Positions 56,717-64,000 of a stretch of DNA of 64,000 bases are shown here, in pieces (the first letter of the stretch is position 1; the number at the start of each line of letters is the position of its first letter). Made by a program: the position numbers and the translations under genes. Source of the stretch: Stenogyne calaminthoides (taxonomy: Eukaryota > Streptophyta > Magnoliopsida > Lamiales > Lamiaceae); assembly GCA_037126765.1 (NCBI GenBank), contig JBBCBC010000031.1, positions 4,969,638 through 5,033,637 of the forward strand. The letters run 5' to 3'. The notes beneath the pieces were generated by a model. The model had not been told where the DNA came from. It was given only the letters and a program-made list of their open reading frames with translations, and did not search any database.

Positions 56717-57720
56717 TAGTGACCCTCTACATTGAAGGTTACGGGAAATTTGTAAGCAACTCAAGAGCTCAAACTTATTATTGCAAGTTGAAGCACTCGA
56801 AAACCCAAGAATTTCCCAAGTGCTTTACATTGAAGAGAGCTCATTCACTAAGCCTAGTTTGATAAGATATATCCAAAGCTTAGTAGAGATATCCTAGCCT
56901 TTGCATTGTTCTTATTGTAAAGGATATCTCATCCTAGTTGGAAACCAACCAAGAAACCCCAAACCCTTTGTAAGGTAGTTTGAGTGTGATTGTTGGTGAG
57001 TTGGAGTTGTAAAGAGTTAGTAAACTACATTGAGGTAGTCAAAAAACTCTAGAGAAGAAGTGAGTAAACTATCTTGGATAGTCAGAAAGCTTGTGTGTGT
57101 TTTGAGTAAGTAAACTACATTGAGGTAGTCAGAAAACTCAAAATAGAAAGGTTAGTAAAGTACATTGAGGTAGTCAGAAAACCTTAGGAAGTGGTTAAGG
57201 AATTTCTCTGAAGGTCAGAGAGAGTGGACGTAGGAGCTTGAGTCTCTGAACCACTATAATTGCTGTGTTGTTTTGCTTTCTGTACTGCATTGTTATCTGT
57301 TGCATATCTTTAACTGAAAGCATATTTTCACTGATATTCAGTTGGAATCAATCCACTGAACCTGCATTTAACTGATCGCAGCCTTAATCACTGATTCATT
57401 AAAAGGAAGGTTTTCAGCAAAGCTAAAAACTAGTATAAACTTAGGGCCAACCATTCCGCACACTTGAGTAGCTAGAACAGATAGTTACCAAAGTGAACTA
57501 ACTCTACTGAGGGTTCAGTAAGATAGTTATCTGATCCAAGCACCTCAGGATCTCTGAAAAACTCAGGCTCAGTTGGGCTAATCTGAAGCTTCTGAAAGCA
57601 GCTCAGGATCATTGTCTCTGTACACTTTGACTCAGGGCGATCTGTGCTTCTCAGGGCCAAATCATCAGGATAACCTGACCCATCTGACCTCAGTGAAAGA
57701 AAAGTTTTAAAAATCACTGA

Positions 57721-57750
57721 ACACGTGTATTCCCCCCCCCATACACGTGT
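57721..57750 (+). repeat. ACACGTGTAT inverted repeat, C LTR
   Basis: Perfect 10-base arms (57721-57730 and 57741-57750) around a T plus nine C, 28 bases before the primer binding site. Confidence 0.88.
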
Positions 57751-57778
57751 GAGACTCGTTAGCACTGGGACCAACAAG

Positions 57779-57797
57779 TGGTATCAGAGCAGTGGTT
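57779..57797 (+). other. Primer binding site (tRNA-iMet), element C
   Basis: TGGTATCAGAGCAGTGGTT, perfect, two bases after the LTR end. Confidence 0.92.
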
Positions 57798-57900
57798 CAA
57801 CTTGACCACCTGCTTTGTTGACCATAGTCTAATTTGCTTAAAGATTCTTGTGGTCTACTGAACAGATCTATTTGCTGAAATCTTACAAGGCTCGGACATC

Positions 57901-59522
57901 ATGCTTTCTAAGAAACTTCCAATGTTCTCAGTTGAGAGCTACGATTTATGGAGATTAAGAATGCAGGCTCATCTGTATTCAAAGCATGAAAGAATGTGGA
58001 GAGTGGTTTCTGAAGGACCATTCAAATTCACTGTTGTGAATCCCAGAGTTACTGAAACTGAGAGAAATGATCCCAGGACTGAATTTCCAAAGTCTGATGA
58101 TCAACTTACTCCTGATGAGAGGAAGTTAGTCAATCTTGACTATATTGCCAAAGATACTCTATATAGCACTATTGATGATGGTGTTATGGGGATGATCTCT
58201 CACTGTGAAACTACAAAGGAAATATGGGATACACTTGCTGAGATTGTTGAGGAAGAAAAGGATTCTGAAGAAAGTACCAGTTCCTCAGATGAGATGTTCT
58301 CAGAAAGTGACAATGATGATATCTGTCTCATGGCTGTAGGAGAGGTAAGTTCTTCTATCTCTGTTGTTGCTCCTACACAAGCACATGAGTTCTCAAGTTC
58401 TCATCAGAAATGCGAATAACTTTGACCGATGGATTCATTTGAGAATCTTATGAAGGACTATGCTGTGTTACAAGAACTGTTCAATGAAACTCAAGAGCAG
58501 AACAAAGAACTGACTGCTGAGAATCTAAAGTGGAAAGATTCTAAAAATGTTGAGATCACTTTTCAACTAATGGGAACTACTGATGAACTAGATGTTCTGA
58601 AAGTACAACTCTCAGAAAAAGAGAAGTTGATAGAGACCCTAAATGGAAAATTAGAGAAATCCACTGAGGAGATTCAACTTATCAGAACTGAGTTCAATGA
58701 CCTCTTTGAGAAGCATGAAACTCTAAAGAAGTGTGAGGATAGTGCGCAAAGAAAGTTAGCTCTATTGAATTCTGCATCTAAAGTGATAGATGAAATTTAG
58801 AGTTATCAAAGGCCTGCAACTATAAAAGCTGGATTGGGATACATTCCAGGGGGAACCTCACAAGGTCTTCTCGAATGTTTAACTCTAGTAGCACTAAGAC
58901 TGTCTTTGTTAAACAAGTGGCACCTAATCTTCTGACTGAAGAATTGCCCAAAGTTTTAGACAAGGGTAAAGGACCTATGGTTTCAGAAAAACTGAATGTT
59001 CAGGGAAGAAAGCCCAGACCTCAGGAAAAGGCTAGAAAACCCCGACCACTTTCGTTAGGAAATCTTCGAGCCAAGATTTCCAAGCCTCAGGCTAAGAATA
59101 CAAACCTGAAGAGATCTGCACTGAACTAGCAGAGGAATTTTCAGAAGAGAAACACTCAGCAGAGACATTCTCAACTGAAAAGACCAAGTCCTCAAATTAC
59201 TGAAAGACCCCAATTTCAAGACAGTAACCCAAACCCCACTTGCCTAAGGGGTAAAGGTTTCTAACCCAAGTCACAGAGACAAAGACCACCGCACAAAAGC
59301 CAAAGCACTTTGGAACAAAAGGCACATGCCAGAAGAACTCTAAAGGCCGACACTCATACACAGATCTTTGTCAAGGCACCTAGGGTGGTGAATGTGTATG
59401 TAGATGTTTATGGGAGACAAATCGGTCACTCTAAAGTAATTAGAGTTGTTAGGCAGATTTGGATTCCAAAAGGTACAGCTAACCTGGTAGGACCCTACAC
59501 CAAATGGGTACCACAGAACTGA
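57901..59522 (+). pseudogene. gag: SIRE gag with internal deletion (element C)
   Basis: ATG at 57901 starts a clean frame, MLSKKLPMFSVESYDLW through GVMGMISHCETTKEIWDTL. At about 58237-58258 it jumps to EEEKDSEESTSSSDEMFSES, which in A lies about 0.8 kb further on. The UBN2 second half and the whole zinc knuckle are thereby lost in frame. After a break at 58420 the coiled-coil part (58429-58800) reads cleanly. The basic tail is disturbed (corrupted 59240-59330) and ends GPYTKWVPQN, TGA at 59520-59522. Without the zinc knuckle, RNA binding by this product would be impaired. Confidence 0.85.
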
Positions 59523-59536
59523 TCTATTTTTTAGGT
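59523..59536 (+). promoter_or_regulatory. Splice-acceptor-like site between gag and pol (C)
   Basis: After the gag TGA: TCTATTTTTTAG|GTG, AG at 59533-59534. The TAG is in frame with gag and the pol remnant, four codons after the TGA, exactly as in A. Confidence 0.4.
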
Positions 59537-59850
59537 GAAAGACAAGGGCACTGAGCTGAATGAAGACAACATAGCCCTGATAAAAAGAAAGTCTGAGATG
59601 TCATTGTTGGGGGAGATGATTTTCCTTCTTGGACTTCAAGTGAAACAAACTAAGGAAGGAATCTTCATCAGAGATCATGTTGAGAAGAAAGACATCAGGA
59701 TGGAGAAAATTCATACTGATAAACAGAGAGCTGATATCTTGACTAAACCTTTGGTTTGAATCAAGATTTCGTGAACTATCGATTGAATTAGGGATGTTGG
59801 ATCCAGTGTATAGAGCAAATCAAAAAATTGGAGGTTTTCGGGATGCATGA
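59535..59850 (+). pseudogene. pol: Pol remnant after two microhomology deletions (element C)
   Basis: The frame begins like pol of A (GTELNEDNIALI). At gccctgat (59574-59581) it jumps to a late RT stretch (EMSLLGEMIFLLGLQVKQ), and at ttcatca (59664-59670) it jumps again to the last part of RNase H (RDHVEKKDIRMEKIHTDKQ). Protease, integrase, RT active site and most of RNase H are gone. Frame is kept through both joints until a one-base insertion near 59755. The product of about 74 residues has no enzymatic domain. Confidence 0.9.
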
Positions 59851-60485
59851 AGTTTTCTCAGGATTTTACTGAGAAACTCAGGATAAAATTAAATCTTGAA
59901 ATCGAGTCTTGGGAAACTCGGATATCAAGACCAAGATTTTTTATAATCGATCTGCTCAAGACTTCGATAGATCATATTGACCGCTCAATACTCGAAGATT
60001 ATAATTGACATTTTATCAAGGTCAAAACTCAGTAAGACTGATAGAGGGAAATTAGTCTGAAGAAGTAATGACTCATGCAATTCATTTATTGTCCAACTGA
60101 AGCTTAGTAATCATTGGCAATAAATACCAAAACACCTGAAAGGAATGTTTTGGGCGGGACCTTTGAAATACCCGAAGGAGGTCAATGGTCTGCAGGAACA
60201 GTAATTAATTGCACTGTTCATTAATCACCAATAAGGTTAAATTGGCGGCGTATTATTCGTGAAATCATCCTTTCATATACCCGATTAGTCGGTGTTTAAT
60301 CTCAACCGTTGATTTATTCAATCTATACGATTTCCCACGAATCAATCCTATATATTCCTTGAGAATTCATTCAAAGCCCCAATTACAAAAGCCTTCGTTC
60401 TCAAACACTCTGCAACTAAAAAACCTCCCATTCGCCCAAAAACCCTTCATCGTTCTCAAAACCCTCTACCAAAAAATCCTTCAAA
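59851..60485 (+). promoter_or_regulatory. Pol-ORF3 spacer with candidate internal promoter (C)
   Basis: The left part (to about 60000) is CAG/CTG-corrupted. Then ATTAATCACCAATAAGG and ATTGGCGGC (60222-60250), TCAACCGTTGA at 60302-60312, TATATATT at 60349-60356, a C/A-rich leader with repeated cattcgttctcaaa-like units, and AAAATGACG at the ORF3 start (60486). Same order as in B and in fragment E. Confidence 0.5.
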
Positions 60486-63400
60486 ATGACGTTTTCGGTT
60501 TATGATAAACTTGCTATTTCGAACAAGCCGTGGTAATAGTATGTTGTTTCGCTCGAGAGCTCGTCAAATGCAACCCATGAAGAAGAGGCGTTGCACATGA
60601 TACGGGTCGCGAAGCTTACAAACCTGGTTGCGAATCAACCAGAGGCGGAATTTTCAAAGGAGGTAATCGAATTTATCTCTAATCTGAAAATAGACGAGGA
60701 GGACTGTATTGAGTCACAAATTATAGTTTCTCACTTAGAGCACAGCTCAAAATACGTCGATTTTGTGAGGGAGTTGTATATAATTCCTAAGAATCTTAAT
60801 GTTGTATATGAGTTGAGCAATAGAGGAGAAGACCCTACTATGTATATGATGGGTAGGGAACAAGAGTATCTTGATAGGATTACAGAGCATCCTGTTAAGT
60901 TTGAGGCTACTCTAAATAAAAGGCATTTGAAGCCGAAATATAGAGTTTTGCTGGATATTGTAAGTAAATGTATAATGAGTCGATCTGGCAATTTTGAACA
61001 AATCAGTATGCCGAAGCTTAGATTGATGGTAGCTATTGAAGACTCACCCACCACTGATTTTAACTGGTTGCGATATCTAATCAGAGTGGTGAGTGACCAA
61101 GCGAAACAAGTCAAGAAGGAGGATGGTTCGATTGTAATCAAAGGAAAAATCCTTCATGCAACCAAGATAACATTTATCTTGGAGATGTGCAGGGAGGAAG
61201 AAGATATTTTGCCAACTCCTCACCCTTTCCAAAGTCTAAAATCCTTTTCAAGCCAACTTCAACAAGGAAGACTTTGAAGGGAAAGAAAGAGAAGAAAGTG
61301 GAGACTGCTGCAGAAGGAGCTGCTGAGCAAGCCCATCAAGCCAGGGGGAAGGCTCTGATGGAGGTGAAGAGAGAGCATGGAGAAGCCCTGAAGAAGAAAG
61401 CTCTGGCTCCTATGCGCAGAAGAGTTCTAATTTCCATTGAGGAGGAGGTGAGTGAACCTGAGGAAGTCCAACCTGAGGGCCAGCAAAGTCAGAAATCGCC
61501 ATTGCAAGTACTGGCTCAGGTTGTGACTACTGCAGAAGAGAAAACTGAGGAACAAGTGTTCTCTGAGGTTCTTGAAACATCTCTGAGCTCAGACAAATTT
61601 TCTCAGGAGATATTCAAGGGGCCTCAGGTTTCTACTGAGGAAATGCCTGCTCAGACCTCAGAACAAGCTGAGCCTCAGGAGCTGCTGAATCTTGACATGC
61701 TCCTGAGTGAACCTTTCTTTGATCCCTTAGCACCTGAAGCCATTCCTACTGAACCTGAAAGCCCGAAGCTGAAGAAGGGCGAGGCAGAAGAGACTGAGTG
61801 ACGCAGCAAGGGGGAACGGTTCATTTTGGACAGGTACCCTGAGCTGAGCTCATATTCTGACCTTAAGGATCTCTTCTTTAGACTGAGAACCACAGTCTAC
61901 ATTCTAAACCAGACTCTGCCAGAAATGCTCAACATTGCCTCATTCAGAGGAGAGGACTGGTGGAATGAAGAGACTGCAGTGCTGACTGAGTTCTCCGGGT
62001 TCAGGAAGACCAAGCTCCGGATGAAAGTTTCAGATTTTGATGAGCTGGTCAGGAAGAAGGTGGCTGAAAGGAGGGAAGCTGATGTTGGTGCCCCAAGCTC
62101 AAAAGATCAAGATCAAGAAGGGGACCAACAAGGAAATGCTGAGAAGCAATCTCAAATGGAGGAAAGTACTGATGCTGGACAGTCTGATATCTCACATCCT
62201 CAGACTGAAGTTAGCACTCTTCAGACTGAGTCTCAGGTGGAGACTGAAGCCCAGGTGGAGACTGAGGCTCAGGCGGAGCAACCAGCTCAGGAGAAACAAC
62301 AAGTAATATATGCTCCAGAGATTGACTTCAGTCCCATAATGGACAAGCTGGACAAGGTTGTGCCAATTGTAGAGAAAGTTGCTCAGATTGAAGAGACATT
62401 GGCCAACCAATCCCAGAAGCTAGAGAACCTGAGTTCTACTTCAGACCTGATGCAGCTTCAGACATCTCTGAATGACAAAATAACTGCCATAGAAGGGAAG
62501 GTAGATGGAGTCAAAGCTGAACTGGGTGCAGAGATGAAGCAAATGTATCAGGAGAGGACTTCATTTCTTGAAGCCAAGCTGGTGGAGAAGAATGATCAAT
62601 TGATCAAGAGTGCTGTTGAGGAAATGGGCTCCTTGCTCATGACCAAGATGACAGACATGCTGAAAGATGTCTTCTCTAACCAGTTTGTACCTTTATCTGA
62701 AGAGTTCTCAATGGCCAAAAACCACTTGATGAGGCTGGAAGAGGAGCAAGACCAGTTGGCTGGAGAGAAGTGCGGAGTACCAGCAAGGAGCAATATCACA
62801 TGGATACCGCACTGTCTCAACTTCTTCCAAGGTATGGTGCCAAGAAGGGGGAAAGGCCTGGAGCCGAGCTGAAGAAGTTATTGGCACACACCTTGAAGAG
62901 AAAGGCAGACAAGGAAGTTGAAAAGAAAAATCTTGCAGATGCCTTAAAAGAAGTAGAAGCCACTGAAAAGCTCAAGTTCAAGCAAGTAGAAGAGCCAATC
63001 TACACTCATGTTTCTGAGGAAACAATGCAGGAAGTTAATGCTGAAAAAGTGAGTGCTAGAAGAAAGGTGGAAACAAGCCAAGCCGGTGCAGAGCAAGCTA
63101 TCAAGAGGAAGGCTGTGGCATTTGTTGAACCTGAGAAGAAAAGAGCTAAAGCTTCTAAAGCTACTCAAAGGAAACTGATAATGGATTTTGAAGAGTCTGA
63201 AGAGGAAGCTGAGAAGGAAGTCTTCAACACTAGGAAAGCTCTGAAATCACTTCAGGTGGAACAACAGAAGAAAACTGCTGCTTCTATATCAGGAGTTTCT
63301 TTAATAAGGAAGAAGAAAGAAGAAGAGCAGAAACGCAGAAGTGGTTTCAAGAAGTTCCTGAGCAAGAGGAGGGGTACTGCTAAAACACAGAAGTGGCCGC

Positions 63401-63816
63401 ACATTGATAAATGGATGCCTATCCAATTCAATGATGCCTGGGAAGAAATCAAGAGAACCTTCTGGTTCTACTATGAAATTATGAGGGAATGGAGGTGGAC
63501 AAGTTCAAACTCGAATGAAGCCTTCATTGATTACTTATTAACTTTCTATCCAAAGTACCTGCAAAGTTGGATAAACTTAGCAGATGAAGGTAATACTCAG
63601 GTAGTTGCCCCTGGTCCATATACCTACCCTGCTCCTAGACTAGAGAATGGCCTGGTGAATGAAATAGCCATTTCTCAAGAAATTGCTCAGTATGCCATCC
63701 AATTAGGACTGACAGGAAACAACCCAGATATCATCAAAGAAAGGGATGCATTGAAGAAGAGATATTATAGGATGTTCAACCTGGAGGTACCTGAGGATGA
63801 TGTTGAAGAAGATTGA
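60486..63816 (+). pseudogene. ORF3, nearly intact, ~1,100 codons (element C)
   Basis: Best copy of the third ORF. Start MTFSVYDKLAISNKPW. Only two one-base frameshifts (near 61207 and 62775) and a few stops (two TAA/TAG near 60534, TGA at 61799) interrupt it. Order: an N-terminal domain (res. about 30-240, with RGEDPTMYM, KPKYRVLLDIVSKCIMS, EDSPTTDFNWLRYL), which resembles what databases call a putative plant transposon protein; a charged low-complexity region; a block RYPELSSYSDLKDLFFRLRT; a Gln/Glu-rich repeat; a long coiled coil (62330-62700); a Lys/Glu-rich stretch; and a C-terminal domain (DKWMPIQFNDAWEEIKRTFW, FIDYLLTFYPKYLQSWIN, PGPYTYPAPRLENGLVNE). No signal peptide or membrane helix. 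Role unknown; the position is that of SIRE envelope-like genes. Confidence 0.8.
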
Positions 63817-63836
63817 AGAGCTGAAGCTGAAGATTG

Positions 63837-64000
63837 ATAAAGAAGATTTTGATTAGGTCCCAAAACCCCTGAGTATGACATGTTCAGGATAATCTTGATA
63901 GATTGAGTCGATTCGCTTTAGAGTGTTCAGATGTTATCCGCATCTATGTATAGTCACAGACATAGATCAAAGTTAGATTCTCAAGATTCTCAAGAATCGC
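63837..64000 (+). repeat. SIRE element C 3' LTR, start (cut by window end)
   Basis: From ataaagaagattttgattag it matches 55787 onward. The first 20 LTR bases, the polypurine tract and the 3' spacer are missing: only about 20 bases separate it from the ORF3 stop. From about 63905 the sequence shows the CAG/CTG corruption when compared with 55860-55975. Confidence 0.8.

Larger units (their letters stand above)
55770..57776 (+). repeat. SIRE element C 5' LTR
   Basis: 2,007 bp, TGTTGGGAGATG to GGGACCAACA. It is similar to the LTR of B over most of its length. U3 is expanded by a short tandem repeat (55981-56108), and U5 carries four gtaaactacattgaggtagtcag-like units (57015-57180). Confidence 0.92.
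55770..64000 (+). mobile_element. SIRE-type element C, pol-deleted derivative
   Basis: 5' LTR 55770-57776, primer site, gag lacking its central part, a 0.3-kb remnant of pol, spacer, ORF3 and the start of a 3' LTR at about 63837. It cannot make its own protease, integrase or RT, so any mobility must have depended on another SIRE copy. The 3' LTR runs out of the window, and polypurine tract plus the first 20 LTR bases are missing. It is inserted in the 5' LTR of D. Confidence 0.88.

Overview
The window is plant nuclear DNA, probably from a dicot, and it consists of transposable elements. I see no host gene, tRNA, rRNA or CRISPR array. Evidence: LTR-retrotransposon coding remnants of plant lineages on both strands, tRNA-iMet primer binding sites, polypurine tracts, TG...CA LTR ends, target-site duplications and insertions nested inside one another.

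Layout, left to right. 1-832 is a minus-strand piece of a SIRE-type Ty1-copia element (called E here). 899-2257 is a solo LTR with a perfect 5-bp target duplication (tgagt), inserted in a minus-strand Tat-type Ty3-gypsy remnant (2263-3478). From 3479 a decayed Tekay/chromovirus-like gypsy element begins; it resumes at 33154 and has a second LTR at 35939. Its first LTR is split by SIRE element A (5220-33153, plus strand). Element A's own 3' LTR is split by SIRE element B (18675-33140, plus strand, target duplication cttgg). About 36770-43565 is a minus-strand Angela/BARE-like copia element. About 43570-55769 is a minus-strand, more divergent SIRE element D. Its 5' LTR is split by SIRE element C (55770 to beyond the window end, plus strand), which has lost most of pol.

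The SIRE copies share one architecture: LTR with a CTATAAATAC promoter, primer binding site, gag, a TGA stop followed closely by a splice-acceptor-like YAG, pol (protease, integrase, reverse transcriptase, RNase H), a 0.6-kb spacer, a third large ORF of about 1,100 codons (ORF3), polypurine tract, LTR. ORF3 lies where SIRE elements carry an envelope-like gene, but I see no signal peptide or membrane segment in it. The spacer before it looks like an ordinary plant polymerase II promoter with TATA box and 5' leader. In C, pol is almost gone while ORF3 remains nearly readable.

Sequence quality matters here. In most of element B, and in patches of C and at the window end, CAG and CTG trinucleotides are corrupted (CTG to CG or TCG, CAG to CG or CGA). 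This breaks frames artificially. I read it as a base-calling or polishing artefact at methylated CHG sites rather than biology, so the frameshifts in B should not be taken at face value.
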